Below the pieces are notes generated by a model. The model worked only from the letters and a program-made list of their open reading frames with translations, was not told the DNA's origin and searched no databases. Source: an uncultured Bacteroidaceae bacterium (GTDB lineage: Bacteria; Bacteroidota; Bacteroidia; Bacteroidales; Bacteroidaceae). From it: a DNA stretch of 47,172 nt. The stretch is from NCBI GenBank assembly GCA_934271655.1, contig CAKQRW010000026.1:1-47172 (forward strand). Direction: 5' to 3'. How positions within the stretch are numbered: the stretch's first letter is position 1; each line of letters starts with the position of its first letter. Of this stretch, positions 26,054 through 35,492 are shown piece after piece. Both the position numbers and the translations under genes were made by a program.

Positions 26054-28321
26054 TCAGCATACTCCTGGCGGCATATCAAGGCGCAGCGCATCCATGAACA
26101 AGATGACTGTCTGCTTCTCCAGCATCTTCCGTCCGACCAGCATCTTAAGGCAGTCGGCCACATATGCGTCTGTGGCTGACGTATAGTTTTTCTTGCACAG
26201 GACGAAGGCTGCATGTATGTCTTTTTTAAGCATAGAGCATACACCCTTCAGCAATTCCGCTTTCTGCAGGGTGGATGCATCGCCCGATTGCACCTTCATA
26301 AGTTCTGCGACTGCATCGTCCGTTCTGTCAAGGGCAATCAAAGTGTACGCCAGCAAGATACGGGTGGCGGAGTCGTCAGCAAGATAATTGGCCTTAAACA
26401 GCAACGGCAAGGACTCGTCGTAGCGCGACATCTGATGGAGGGCCTTTATCATCTGCATCATGTATTTAGGATTATCGTTCTCCATTTCATACAGTTGCTT
26501 GTTGTACTCATAGACATTAGACCAGTCCTCTGCATTCAAGCTCATCGCGGCAAGGTGGCTTATGGTCCATTTGGAGTTTGGCTTGATATTGTTGGCTATG
26601 GTGTATGCCCGCACTGCCTCAGTGTGGTGTCCCAGCTTCTGGTGGCAGAATCCCACCTTTTGCCACACGCCAGCCAAAGCCTCATCGAATTCGTTTGTAG
26701 CTATTGTCATGAAGATGCAGAGGGCCTCATCGTAGAATTCGTTCCTCATGAGAAAATCAGCATACTGCGCCACTTCATCATGACAAGAAGCCATGAGGCG
26801 GCCTATCCATTCATTGCTGAGCGGACTCAACGGGGATGTCTTGAGCGATGACAACGGATTGACAAATTCCGACCTGTAGGGATTGCACATGTAAAAGCGG
26901 TAGAGTCCCTGTATGCATGAGCGTCGGGCGTGGGACTTGCTCATCGGCTTGGTTCCGTGGTGCTCCATCATCATTTTGAGTTGGACTATTTCCTCGCCCA
27001 TCTGCTCTTTCATCTTTCCTGTGAGTGAGGCGTCGAGACCTGCTATCTGAGCATACATGTAGCACATGGAGTATTTGTCGCTGTCACAGAACTGGCCTGT
27101 AGAAATAAAAATGTTCATGAGGCCATCCTTGATGCCAGGAAACTCATTGCCATAGAGATGCTCAAGGTAGTCAAGGGAGAACAGATAGAACCAGTGTGAC
27201 AGACGGCTGAAAAATTGGCCGTTCTTGTAGTTGCTGAATGACGAGAAGTGTATGTCAACACCTTCCTGCATCATATTTGACATATCGTCCATGGCTTTGT
27301 TCATCTTCTTGTCTGCCCACTCTGGATTCTCTCCATGCTTGACAAGGCGAGAGATGTCGATGACTGATCCGCTGTCTCCCATCTTTTTTGACTGCTGCAT
27401 GAACAGAGGCATTATGTTGTCCTTTATCTTGTGGTTGGCTGACTCTGTGGTAGCTGTCATCTGCAACTGCATCATTGTGGCACAGAAATCGCGGATAAAA
27501 TCGGAATCTTCCTGATAGATGTCGAGACGTTCTCTTACTTCCTGTACATTGTCATAGACATCGCTATGCGCATTGTACGCAAGAATGAAGCCTGTCAAGG
27601 CATGCTGCGAGATGAGTGTATCTTCCATCAGAGAACAGTCGAGCAGCAGCAGGAGCTTCGCCTTATCCGGCACATCGATGAGCGACAGCATGACTGCACT
27701 CACAAAGACACACTTGTCGTTCGTAGTGGCGATGTCTGAGAAAAGGAGCCTGTTGGCCTGGTCAACATCCACATTGTCCCATATGGTGCTTGTCCACACA
27801 TAGTTGAAGATGCTGCGCAGCACTTTGTCCTTAGCGACATAGAGGGTGTCAAGCTGTCCCTTCTTAAGTCCGTCTTCTATAATCTGGCTTTTCTCCACAT
27901 CTGCTATCTCCTGACATTTCCTTTCCAGCGACGAAATGGCTGCCTCAAGCGACTGCATTTCTTTCTTATGTTTAAAAGACACGGCATAAATACCTGTAGG
28001 ACATTCTTTTACCCGTTGCAGTTGTCTCATCACATAGGTGACTGCCAGCAACTGCTCACATATGCTGTCTCTTATGTGCTCGCTTTGGGTATCGCAGAAG
28101 CCCTGGGTCATGAACACTAGCATATGGCTATATGTGTCCCACAAATCATTGACTTTCTCTTTCAGTTCCCAATCGCCAAGCGCCTCCGCCATTTCCTTCA
28201 CAGCGGGAAAGGTGCCAGAGAGGTCTTTTTGACGCAAAGCCTTTATTATCTTGTCGTATTCCATTATCTCTGCATTAGTATAAAGATGTGTGGGTGCCAA
28301 GCGCTCGCCCACATGGAGCAT
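26054..28321 (-). CDS. Large TPR-like helical repeat protein
   Basis: 755 residues from the ATG at 28321. A start at 28264 (MEYDKIIKALRQKDL) is equally good and may be the true one. The sequence is almost wholly alpha-helical. The C-terminal third (about residues 560-720) has TPR-like helix pairs: WQKVGFCHQKLGHHTEAVRAYTIA, MIKALHQMSRYDESLPLLFKA and ARILLAYTLIALDRTDDAVAEL. There is no signal peptide or membrane segment, so it is probably a cytoplasmic scaffold. It lies 25 bases after a solute-binding lipoprotein gene and is probably in the same transcript. No enzyme motif is visible and its partners are unknown. Confidence 0.82.
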   Translation of the reverse strand: MLHVGERLAPTHLYTNAEIMEYDKIIKALRQKDLSGTFPAVKEMAEALGDWELKEKVNDLWDTYSHMLVFMTQGFCDTQSEHIRDSICEQLLAVTYVMRQLQRVKECPTGIYAVSFKHKKEMQSLEAAISSLERKCQEIADVEKSQIIEDGLKKGQLDTLYVAKDKVLRSIFNYVWTSTIWDNVDVDQANRLLFSDIATTNDKCVFVSAVMLSLIDVPDKAKLLLLLDCSLMEDTLISQHALTGFILAYNAHSDVYDNVQEVRERLDIYQEDSDFIRDFCATMMQLQMTATTESANHKIKDNIMPLFMQQSKKMGDSGSVIDISRLVKHGENPEWADKKMNKAMDDMSNMMQEGVDIHFSSFSNYKNGQFFSRLSHWFYLFSLDYLEHLYGNEFPGIKDGLMNIFISTGQFCDSDKYSMCYMYAQIAGLDASLTGKMKEQMGEEIVQLKMMMEHHGTKPMSKSHARRSCIQGLYRFYMCNPYRSEFVNPLSSLKTSPLSPLSNEWIGRLMASCHDEVAQYADFLMRNEFYDEALCIFMTIATNEFDEALAGVWQKVGFCHQKLGHHTEAVRAYTIANNIKPNSKWTISHLAAMSLNAEDWSNVYEYNKQLYEMENDNPKYMMQMIKALHQMSRYDESLPLLFKANYLADDSATRILLAYTLIALDRTDDAVAELMKVQSGDASTLQKAELLKGVCSMLKKDIHAAFVLCKKNYTSATDAYVADCLKMLVGRKMLEKQTVILFMDALRLDMPPGVC

Positions 28322-28346
28322 AGGGTCATGGCATTCCCAAGCATGT

Positions 28347-29261
28347 TCATTTTCGATGTCTTATCAGCTGTCTTTCACCGAGCCATTTTCTCACGACCTC
28401 TTTCATTGAGTCATTGGGCTGAGAACTTTCGCTTAGGGGGACGTATGTGAATAGCGTGTCAGGAATATACAATACATGTTTTGGCGGGAAGAAGCCGCAC
28501 ATGCTGGACACAGTGTCTGCATTCATTGTCCTGACGGCAATGTCGTAGGCCTGCCTTAGTTTGCAGGCTTCCACAGCACGTGTCCTGTTGATGGAATCGG
28601 AGATGGCCACACAAAGCATGCCAGGCAGATCGAGGTCTGCGGACGAGAGCAGACGTTTGGCTCCCCGCGCTGCGGCTTCGCTGGCGAATGGTTCGGGCAG
28701 CACAGCACCATCATACTGGTTCTGGTCTGTCATCAGCGTGCGCAGTCTTAGGTTGTTTATCTGAGGTTTGTTGAGGTCTATGCTCTTCAGCTTGGCAACC
28801 TCAAGAGCCTTGTCTGTGAAGAAATCAACTGCCGAGTGGCGAGTGATACCCACTATCTTATCCTTCATGCTCTCCACCTTCAGCAGACGGGCATTCTTGG
28901 CTGTGACGAGCCACAGGCGCAAATCGCCGTACATCACGGTATGCACAGAGTCGGTGTCTTCCCACAACGTAGCTTTTACCAAGTCGGTCACTATAGCGTC
29001 AATGGAGCCACCGGCAAAGGCTGTGTCAGCATCCATGGCGGATTCGAACGTCACCAGCTTCACATCGATGCCAAGCGAGTCGAATATTCCCGTGGAGTCG
29101 GCATAGTAAAAAGGCAGGCAATCCATCGTGGGAAGCAGTCCAAGCTTTATGGCAGCGGAGTCGCTCTCTGGAGCTGCTGCGCTATCACCTTGTTTGCAGC
29201 CATACAGTCCAAAGACAGCCATGCAGGCTAATGAGGAAAGAAAGTATAGGAGTTTCTTCAT
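28347..29261 (-). CDS. ABC-type substrate-binding lipoprotein (NMT1/SsuA-like)
   Basis: 304 residues with a lipoprotein signal (hydrophobic core, then GLYGC with the lipidated cysteine about residue 22). The mature part has the two-lobe periplasmic-binding layout: IKLGLLPTMDCLPFYYADSTGIFDSLGIDVKL, FAGGSIDAIVTDLVKATL and DGAVLPEPFASEAA. These are features of NMT1/taurine-type binding proteins. No permease or ATPase gene is nearby, so the partner transporter is elsewhere or the protein acts alone. The ligand is unknown. It is downstream of pgk but separated from it by a hairpin terminator. Confidence 0.85.
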   Translation of the reverse strand: MKKLLYFLSSLACMAVFGLYGCKQGDSAAAPESDSAAIKLGLLPTMDCLPFYYADSTGIFDSLGIDVKLVTFESAMDADTAFAGGSIDAIVTDLVKATLWEDTDSVHTVMYGDLRLWLVTAKNARLLKVESMKDKIVGITRHSAVDFFTDKALEVAKLKSIDLNKPQINNLRLRTLMTDQNQYDGAVLPEPFASEAAARGAKRLLSSADLDLPGMLCVAISDSINRTRAVEACKLRQAYDIAVRTMNADTVSSMCGFFPPKHVLYIPDTLFTYVPLSESSQPNDSMKEVVRKWLGERQLIRHRK

Positions 29262-29283
29262 CTGGTTGTATTCTATTACTTAA

Positions 29284-29319
29284 AAGGGCAACTTGCTTAG
29301 TGATAAACAAGTTGCCCTT
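29284..29319 (-). terminator. Terminator after pgk
   Basis: Two perfect 12-base arms (29284-29295 and 29308-29319; AAGGGCAACTTG and its complement) with a 12-base loop. On the minus strand it is followed by a short T-run. It lies 79 bases beyond the pgk stop. Confidence 0.8.
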
Positions 29320-29397
29320 CCATATCGATTGGTTCAAATCTGGAATCAGCATCCTGTCCCAGACCTGTTTGTTTTAAAAATCGCTAGAGCGGCAAGA

Positions 29398-30666
29398 TTA
29401 CTCACCGATGACAGCTGCGATGCCTGGAAGCACCTTGCCCTCAATAGCCTCAAGAAGAGCGCCACCACCTGTAGAGATGTATGAGACCTTGTCTGCGAGA
29501 CCGAACTTGTTTACGCATGCTACAGAGTCACCACCACCGATGAGAGAGAATGCGCCCTCTGCAGTAGCCTTGGCGATAGCCTCACCTACAGCGCGTGAAC
29601 CAGCTGTGAACTCCTCGCACTCGAAGCAGCCTGCAGGACCGTTCCAAAGGATAGTCTTTGCGCCCTCGATAGCAGCAGCAAACTTAGCGCGGCTCTCAGG
29701 ACCTGCGTCAAGACCGTCCCAGCCAGCCTCGATAGCGTTTGATGGGAACACCTTAACCTGTGCGCCTTCCTTGACAGAGAATGTCTTGAAGTCATAGCCT
29801 GTGCAGCATACAGAGTCTGTGCCGAGTACGAGCTCAACGCCATTCTCCTTTGCCATCTTCTCTACATTGAGAGCCACATCAAGCTTGTCGAGCTCAACGA
29901 TAGAGTCACCAATCTCACCACCGTGAGCCTTAGCGAATGTGTATGTCATACCACCGCAGAGGATGAGCTTGTCCACCTTGCCAAGAAGGTTCTCGATGAT
30001 TCCGATCTTTGAAGATACCTTTGAACCGCCCATGATAGCAACGAATGGACGCTTGATGTTCTTGAGCACATTGTCAACAGCCTGGACTTCCTTCTCCATG
30101 AGGAGGCCGAGCATCACGTCCTTCTTGTCGAAGAAGTCTGCGATGACAGCTGTAGAAGCGTGCTTGCGGTGTGCTGTGCCGAATGCATCCATCACCCAGC
30201 AGTCTGCGTATGAGGCGAGCTTCTTAGCGAATTCCTTCTGGCTTGCCTTCATAGCCTTCTTAGCCTCGTCATACTCTGGTGTGCCTTTCTCCACGCCTAC
30301 TGGCTTGCCTTCCTCTTCTGGGTAGAAGCGGAGGTTCTCAAGAAGAAGCACCTCTCCTGGCTTCAGAGCAGCTGCCTGAGCGTCTGCCTTCTGGCAATCG
30401 TCAGCAAACTGCACTGGCACTCCAAGAGCCTCGCTGACTGCTGGAACAATCTGCTTGAGCGAAAGTTCTGGCTTTACTGTGCCTTTTGGCTTGCCCATGT
30501 GAGACATGATGATGAGCGAGCCGCCCTTCTCAAGGATGAGCTTAAGGGTAGGGAGAGCGCCGTTGATACGAGTCATGTCTGTAATCTTACCTTCCTGGAT
30601 TGGAACGTTGAAGTCTACACGTACGATTGCCTTCTTGCCGGCAAAGTTGTACTCATTGATAGTCAT
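29398..30666 (-). CDS. pgk: Phosphoglycerate kinase
   Basis: 422 residues, with the insertion of about 25 residues common in Bacteroidota. Signature KAIVRVDFNVPI is at residues 13-24, and LKLILEKGGSLIIMSHMGKPKG and LLLENLRFYPEEEGK supply the N-domain substrate site. GGSKVSSKIGIIENLL and LWNGPAGCFE line the nucleotide site, and SYISTGGGALLEAIEGK closes the C-domain. It makes ATP from 1,3-bisphosphoglycerate in glycolysis. It follows panB by 57 bases and ends with its own terminator. Confidence 0.98.
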   Translation of the reverse strand: MTINEYNFAGKKAIVRVDFNVPIQEGKITDMTRINGALPTLKLILEKGGSLIIMSHMGKPKGTVKPELSLKQIVPAVSEALGVPVQFADDCQKADAQAAALKPGEVLLLENLRFYPEEEGKPVGVEKGTPEYDEAKKAMKASQKEFAKKLASYADCWVMDAFGTAHRKHASTAVIADFFDKKDVMLGLLMEKEVQAVDNVLKNIKRPFVAIMGGSKVSSKIGIIENLLGKVDKLILCGGMTYTFAKAHGGEIGDSIVELDKLDVALNVEKMAKENGVELVLGTDSVCCTGYDFKTFSVKEGAQVKVFPSNAIEAGWDGLDAGPESRAKFAAAIEGAKTILWNGPAGCFECEEFTAGSRAVGEAIAKATAEGAFSLIGGGDSVACVNKFGLADKVSYISTGGGALLEAIEGKVLPGIAAVIGE

Positions 30667-30723
30667 AATTGTGTATTTTTTTATTGTTAAACAAAAAATA
30701 ATTTTTCCGTTGTGTGGAGCCGC

Positions 30724-31545
30724 TTAATACTGCTCATTCTCGTTGGGGAAAGATCCTTCCTTGACATCCTCCACATATCTGCCGATAGCATCTGTCATCA
30801 CAGTGTTGAGGTCGGCATACCGGCGAAGGAACTTAGGAGAGAATCCGCGTGTCATTCCAAGCATGTCTGCAATGACAAGCACCTGACCGTCGCATCCATT
30901 GCCTGCGCCGATACCTATGATGGGGATGGTCAGCTCACTTGCCACGCGAGTGGCAAGCTTGGCCGGTATTTTCTCAAGTACAATGGCGAAGCATCCTGCT
31001 TCCTGCAAGGCATGCGCGTCACTGATGAGCTTCTGCGCCTCGGCCTCTTCCTTGGCACGCACCGTGTATGTGCCAAACTTGTTTATGGCCTGCGGTGTCA
31101 ATCCAAGGTGTCCGCATATAGGAATGCCAGCGTCCAGAATCTTTTTCACTGCAGGAATGATTTCCACACCGCCTTCCAGCTTGAGCGCGTCGCAATGAGT
31201 CTCCTGCATGATGCGGATGGCGTTTCTCACAGCTTCGGTCTCATTGACCTGGTATGTTCCGAAAGGCATGTCACATATCACAAGGGCGCGCTTCACGCCG
31301 CGCACCACACTTTTGGCATGGTAAATCATCTGGTCGAGGGTGATGGGAAGTGTGGTCCAGTTGCCAGCCATGACATTGCTCGCAGAGTCGCCCACAAGTA
31401 TGACGTCTATGCCTGCATTGTCTGTGATAGTTGCCGTAGTGTAATCGTAAGATGTCAGCATGGCTATCTTCTTGCCCTCAGCCTTCATCTGTATAAGTCT
31501 GTGTGTCGTGACCTTTCTTTGGTCTTCTACTAAATATCCTGCCAT
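30724..31545 (-). CDS. panB: 3-methyl-2-oxobutanoate hydroxymethyltransferase
   Basis: 273 residues from the ATG at 31545 (MAGYLVEDQRKVTT). An upstream in-frame extension to 31599 crosses the promoter and is not used. Hallmarks are AMLTSYDYTTA, VDVILVGDSASNVM-like IDVILVGDSASNVMAG (metal-binding aspartate), ALKLEGG, CGHLGLTPQAINKFG and IIGIGAGNGCDGQVLVIADMLG. It makes ketopantoate from alpha-ketoisovalerate with methylene-tetrahydrofolate, the first committed step of pantothenate synthesis. No other pan gene is in view. The promoter lies inside the 3' end of the receptor gene upstream. Confidence 0.97.
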   Translation of the reverse strand: MAGYLVEDQRKVTTHRLIQMKAEGKKIAMLTSYDYTTATITDNAGIDVILVGDSASNVMAGNWTTLPITLDQMIYHAKSVVRGVKRALVICDMPFGTYQVNETEAVRNAIRIMQETHCDALKLEGGVEIIPAVKKILDAGIPICGHLGLTPQAINKFGTYTVRAKEEAEAQKLISDAHALQEAGCFAIVLEKIPAKLATRVASELTIPIIGIGAGNGCDGQVLVIADMLGMTRGFSPKFLRRYADLNTVMTDAIGRYVEDVKEGSFPNENEQY

Positions 31546-31596
31546 TTTTATATGTGTGTAAATATTATCTTGACAAGTTTGATGTTTTTCTTTGTG

Positions 31597-31604
31597 CAAA
31601 TATA
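31597..31604 (-). promoter_or_regulatory. Probable -7 element of panB
   Basis: On the minus strand TATATTTG, 51 bases before the panB ATG. A TTG lies 22 bases further upstream (31629-31627), inside the last codons of the TonB-dependent receptor gene. Confidence 0.45.
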
Positions 31605-31614
31605 CAGATTATTA

Positions 31615-33999
31615 TTAAAACTCGAACAACAATCGGGCATTTATTTGCCTCCCCGTTAAGTAATTCGGCACGGCATATTGGTTATTTGCAATGTCTGTCA
31701 CCCAATAATAGCTGTTAACGTTTGAAATGTCGAGCACATTAAACACATCTATTCCGAGCCACACATTCTTGAAGGCGCGCCCGATGCCAGCATTGGCGTG
31801 TCTGTCCTCATTGTTGAGAAGCCTGTAACTGATGCCCATGTCCACGCGGCGATAGCTTGGCATTCTGAACACCTTCTTCTCACGTCCGGTGTGTGGAGGA
31901 CCGAATGGAAGTCCGCCAGCATAGTGTCCCTGAAGGGTCATCTTCCATTTGTCGGTGTTTGGGAAATAGTCGCTGAAGAAGATGGCACAGTTTATACTTT
32001 GGTCAGTCGGCCTTGGCACATACGGACCTCCATTGATTTTCTCCTCAGTCTTCATCAGGCCGAGGCTGAACCAGGACGATGTGCCAGGAACAAACTCCCC
32101 ATAAATCTTTGTGTCGATGCCCATGGCATATCCCTTTGATATGTTGCCGCCGTAATAGACCACACGTACATTGTCCACATTATATGGTACCAGATTGCTT
32201 AACGCCTTGTAATAAGCTTCTGCCGTAAGTTTGAACGGACGGCTGTTTACCCAAAACTTATGCTCCGCTCCAAGCACGAGATGTATGCTTCGCTGCGACT
32301 TGATGTCGGGATTGAGCACCGCTTTTGTGTTGCCATCTATAGTCACAGTGTCGCGCATCTCCTTGTAGAATGGAGTCTGATAATATACGCCAGCAGAAAA
32401 ACGGTATGTAGTATTACTATTATTTTTAGGAATGTAAGCCATCGTGATGCGTGGAGAGAACAATGTCTCTTTGTTCCAGTCCCAATGTGTCACTCGCGCT
32501 CCATAATTGAGAACCAGCTCACCTTCGTCAAACATCTTTCTGTAAGTGTCTTGGGCATAAGCCTCATAGTGCTTCGACTTCTCGCTGTTATTGGATATGA
32601 TATTGTAAATGAGTTGCAGACGATTGGGAGAGTGGGGAAGTGAGTAGCCTGCCGAATCGCGCATTTCCCACTCGCGCATTGTTTCATCTACCTTTTCAAT
32701 CTTTGCCAACAAACCATATTTCACATCATGCTTCTCCATGCGCACCCTGCCAGCAAGTCCCACATTCACCATGCTGGCGTTGAGCCTGTTGCGGGCATGC
32801 TCATGATATGTTCCGATGCCTAGGCTCTCCGTGTTTTCATCGCTGTTGAGCCAATATTCCCCGTTGATGTCGTAGGTTTCACGTTCTCTCGTCTTAAAGC
32901 CAGACACATTCAGGGTCAATGAACTTGTTCTTGTAAAATTGTGTGTTAGTGACAAGGCTCCGAAATACGTGCGAAACCTATCTGCCTCACTTCCATCAAA
33001 ATACACTTTAAACTCTTTCACATCTTCTGCCGTGCCAAACTTTGTAGTACGGTCGCTCGGAGTAAAGTCATAATCATTTGAGGAGACGACACCTATGGCA
33101 TCAAGCGTCCAGCGTTTGTTTGGACTCCAGCTGATATAAGTTTGGTAGTCAAAGTCTTTTGGATCATACTCGCCCTTGGTGTCCATCGTGCCAAGAAGAT
33201 TCTTCATAGTCTTATAGCGAATGGAGTGAGTCATGGAGAATTTTTCCGAACCGACACCTACATACGCGCTTGCCCCAAGCATACTGGCGCTCACGCTGCC
33301 CTCAAAGCCTTTCACCTTTTTATACTTGATGTCAAGCACACTTGACATTTTCTCACCATACTTGGCCTCAAATCCGCCAGCGGAAAAACCTATCGACTCC
33401 ACCATGTCGGGGTTGATGATGCTGAGGCCCTCCTGCTGTCCGCTGCGTATGAGCAAAGGACGATATACCTCTATACCGTTGATGTACACAGAATTCTCAT
33501 CAAAAGATCCGCCACGAACATTGTACTGTGATGACAGCTCATTATGACTCGACACACCGGCTTGACTCTTAATGAGCTGTTCCACACCGCCGCCGCTTGC
33601 ATTGCCCATATGCTTCATGTCTGCCATGTTCACATCTGTCATAGTGCTGGTTTGCCTTCGTATCTCTTTCACCTCTACATCGCCTAGCATGTATCCAAGC
33701 GAGGGCAGCATCACATTGAGCGTGACAGAATCTACAGGATTGGCAAGTACGCGCTTGCGGGTCTCATAGCCAATCATAGAAAACACCACAACAACAGAAT
33801 CTCTGCTTTCGCAAGAGAAACGGTATTCTCCCTTCATGTTGCATACAGCGCCAGCACCTGTACCTTCCACACGCACTTGCGCCAATTCTATAGGCGACTT
33901 CTTGTCATCAATCACACGGCCTTTAATCACGACAGACTGTGCACTCATTTGACTGAAAGCCAGCGATATGACAGATAATGTCAGCGTATATTTCTTCAT
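31615..33999 (-). CDS. TonB-dependent outer-membrane receptor with carboxypeptidase-regulatory-like domain
   Basis: 794 residues from the ATG at 33999 (MKKYTLTLSVISLAFSQMSAQ), which gives a proper signal peptide. Upstream in-frame codons to 34143 read through non-coding-like sequence. The order is signal peptide, CarboxypepD_reg-like domain (VVIKGRVIDDKKSPIELAQV onward), plug domain (VEQLIKSQAGVSSHNELSSQYNVRGGSFDENSVYINGIEVYRP), then a long beta-barrel with alternating aromatic strands ending in LLFEF. It is shorter than SusC-type receptors, and no SusD gene adjoins it. The ligand (siderophore, cobalamin, peptide or other) cannot be told. Confidence 0.93.
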   Translation of the reverse strand: MKKYTLTLSVISLAFSQMSAQSVVIKGRVIDDKKSPIELAQVRVEGTGAGAVCNMKGEYRFSCESRDSVVVVFSMIGYETRKRVLANPVDSVTLNVMLPSLGYMLGDVEVKEIRRQTSTMTDVNMADMKHMGNASGGGVEQLIKSQAGVSSHNELSSQYNVRGGSFDENSVYINGIEVYRPLLIRSGQQEGLSIINPDMVESIGFSAGGFEAKYGEKMSSVLDIKYKKVKGFEGSVSASMLGASAYVGVGSEKFSMTHSIRYKTMKNLLGTMDTKGEYDPKDFDYQTYISWSPNKRWTLDAIGVVSSNDYDFTPSDRTTKFGTAEDVKEFKVYFDGSEADRFRTYFGALSLTHNFTRTSSLTLNVSGFKTRERETYDINGEYWLNSDENTESLGIGTYHEHARNRLNASMVNVGLAGRVRMEKHDVKYGLLAKIEKVDETMREWEMRDSAGYSLPHSPNRLQLIYNIISNNSEKSKHYEAYAQDTYRKMFDEGELVLNYGARVTHWDWNKETLFSPRITMAYIPKNNSNTTYRFSAGVYYQTPFYKEMRDTVTIDGNTKAVLNPDIKSQRSIHLVLGAEHKFWVNSRPFKLTAEAYYKALSNLVPYNVDNVRVVYYGGNISKGYAMGIDTKIYGEFVPGTSSWFSLGLMKTEEKINGGPYVPRPTDQSINCAIFFSDYFPNTDKWKMTLQGHYAGGLPFGPPHTGREKKVFRMPSYRRVDMGISYRLLNNEDRHANAGIGRAFKNVWLGIDVFNVLDISNVNSYYWVTDIANNQYAVPNYLTGRQINARLLFEF

Positions 34000-34229
34000 T
34001 GTTTCTTTATAATATTCTTCTCCTGTTAGACAAACAGAGCCAAAGTCAACCAAGTAATCCCTGTGCCATAAACGAGCATCCTCTGTGTCGCAATGATTAT
34101 CTGCACTCATGATTGCTTCATTTTTACTTCTACTGGGAGGCATACAGGAGGGAACACAAGCTTAACGTATTATTCAATTTAACATAACCGTTATTCCACC
34201 AAAAGGAAAAGAACCCGTTTTTGCCCTAA

Positions 34230-34383
34230 TTAAATTTGGCATTCTACTTAGTTTGATTTGACATTATACTTAATATGATTCGATATCCTCCTTAGTTTGA
34301 TTTAACATTATACTTAATGTGATTCGATATCCTCCTTAGTTTGATTTGACATTCTCCCCAATGTGAAGTTACATTCATCCCGT
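34230..34383 (+). repeat. Seven-unit 22-bp tandem repeat array
   Basis: Units start at 34230, 34252, 34274, 34296, 34318, 34340 and 34362. Odd and even units differ, giving a 44-bp higher-order period. Even units read TTTGATTTGACATTATACTT-like; odd units read TRTGATTCGATATCCTCCTT-like. The outer units are more degenerate. It sits between maf and the TonB-receptor gene. Confidence 0.85.
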
Positions 34384-34407
34384 TGTCAAATCCTAATTCT
34401 CCTACAT

Positions 34408-35007
34408 TCAGAAACTCTTAAGAACATTATAAAGTCTCTGTACAGGAAGACCCATGACATTAAAGAAAGATCCTTCTATACGAGCTACGCCTATAAAACC
34501 TATCCATTCCTGTATGCCATAAGCACCAGCCTTGTCAAAAGGTCTAAATTGGCTTACATAATAATCTATCTCCTCGTCAGTTAAGTCATCAAAATACACT
34601 CTCGTTGTAGAAGCAAACTGTACAGTCTTTTCTTTTGTAACCACGCTTACTCCTGTAATGACATCGTGAGCGTGTCCAGCCAATTGCCTCAGCATACCTT
34701 TTGCATCCTCTGCATCCTTAGGCTTGCCAAGCACCTGTCCTTTGTCATAAACAATCGTGTCGGCCGTTATGATCAACTCGTCGTCGGCCATGCCATTCCT
34801 GTAAGCCTCAGCCTTCTTGCCCGATATGTACTTTGGAATATCCTCGCCTTTAAGCGTGTCGGGAAAACTCTCGTCAATTCCCTTTATCGTTCTGACCGTG
34901 AAATCTATTCCCAAACCGCCAAGCAGTTCCTTCCTACGAGGAGAATTGCTTGCCAATATGACCTTATAACCCTCTACCAACCGAAGGCCGTGCTGTTGTG
35001 CATCCAT
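34408..35007 (-). CDS. maf: Maf-family nucleoside triphosphate pyrophosphatase
   Basis: 199 residues. Signatures are VILASNSPRRKELL (substrate loop, residues 16-29), SGKKAEAY, LIITADTIVY (catalytic aspartate) and VLGKPKDAEDAKGMLRQLAG, and the FDKAGAYGIQEW segment is close to the end. YhdE/Maf-type enzymes hydrolyse dTTP, UTP and modified pyrimidine nucleotides to monophosphates, a house-cleaning role. Its first 34 bases overlap the end of kdsC, so translation is coupled. ATG at 35007 is the nearest start; the core begins at residue 15. Confidence 0.95.
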   Translation of the reverse strand: MDAQQHGLRLVEGYKVILASNSPRRKELLGGLGIDFTVRTIKGIDESFPDTLKGEDIPKYISGKKAEAYRNGMADDELIITADTIVYDKGQVLGKPKDAEDAKGMLRQLAGHAHDVITGVSVVTKEKTVQFASTTRVYFDDLTDEEIDYYVSQFRPFDKAGAYGIQEWIGFIGVARIEGSFFNVMGLPVQRLYNVLKSF

Positions 35008-35492
35008 AAATTTTGTGCTTTAAGTATTTGTTCTACAATGTCGCGCGCACAGCCATTCCCACCTTTTTTATGGGAAATATACTTGCACACAGACTTTATT
35101 TCAGGCGCAGCATCGGCTGGACAACAAGGCAGTCCGCATGCCGAAAGCACCTCATAATCAGGGATGTCATCACCTACATAAGCAATCTCTTCATCCCTCA
35201 ATCCGTATTTTTTCTTCAGTTCATCATACAGGCGAATCTTTACCGACACACCCACATGCACTTCCTTCAGACCAAGTCCCTCGTATCTTATCTTGATAGA
35301 CTCTGTTCTGCCGCCTGTGATGATGGCCAGCAACAGCCCACACTTCACGGCATGCTGCATGGCATAGCCATCTTTTATATTCACAGTTCTCATAGGCTCA
35401 CCATTGGGATGCTGTGTGATGGTCTCACAAGAAAGGACGCCATCAACATCAAAAAAGATGGCCCTTATCTTCTTCAAATCATAGTTTATCAT
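34974..35492 (-). CDS. kdsC: KDO-8-phosphate phosphatase-like HAD protein
   Basis: 172 residues, a HAD subclass without a cap domain. Motif I is FFDVDGVLS (nucleophile and acid aspartates), motif II is IITGGRTES, motif III lysine lies in GVSVKIR, and motif IV is YVGDDIPDYEVL. The intact length and order match KdsC, which removes phosphate from KDO-8-phosphate on the way to the lipopolysaccharide core. Nothing visible separates it from close N-acylneuraminate-9-phosphate phosphatases, but KdsC is the usual member in this setting. Its translational start is embedded in a set of near-copies of the start region. Confidence 0.88.
   Translation of the reverse strand: MINYDLKKIRAIFFDVDGVLSCETITQHPNGEPMRTVNIKDGYAMQHAVKCGLLLAIITGGRTESIKIRYEGLGLKEVHVGVSVKIRLYDELKKKYGLRDEEIAYVGDDIPDYEVLSACGLPCCPADAAPEIKSVCKYISHKKGGNGCARDIVEQILKAQNLWMHNSTAFGW

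Noticed and set aside
29331..29340. GGTTCAAATC resembling a tRNA T-loop.
   Set aside because: No flanking T-stem pairing, no acceptor stem, anticodon arm or CCA partner on either strand; chance match between pgk and its terminator.
30712..31533. 273-codon open frame on + opposite panB.
   Set aside because: Mirror of panB; no family features and no promoter.
31546..31599. N-terminal extension of panB.
   Set aside because: Covers the promoter -7 box and adds residues unlike PanB.
34000..34143. 48-residue N-terminal extension of the TonB-dependent receptor.
   Set aside because: It would bury the signal peptide that begins at 33999.
34230..34383. Possible CRISPR array.
   Set aside because: Units are adjacent with no spacers, alternate in sequence, and there are no cas genes.
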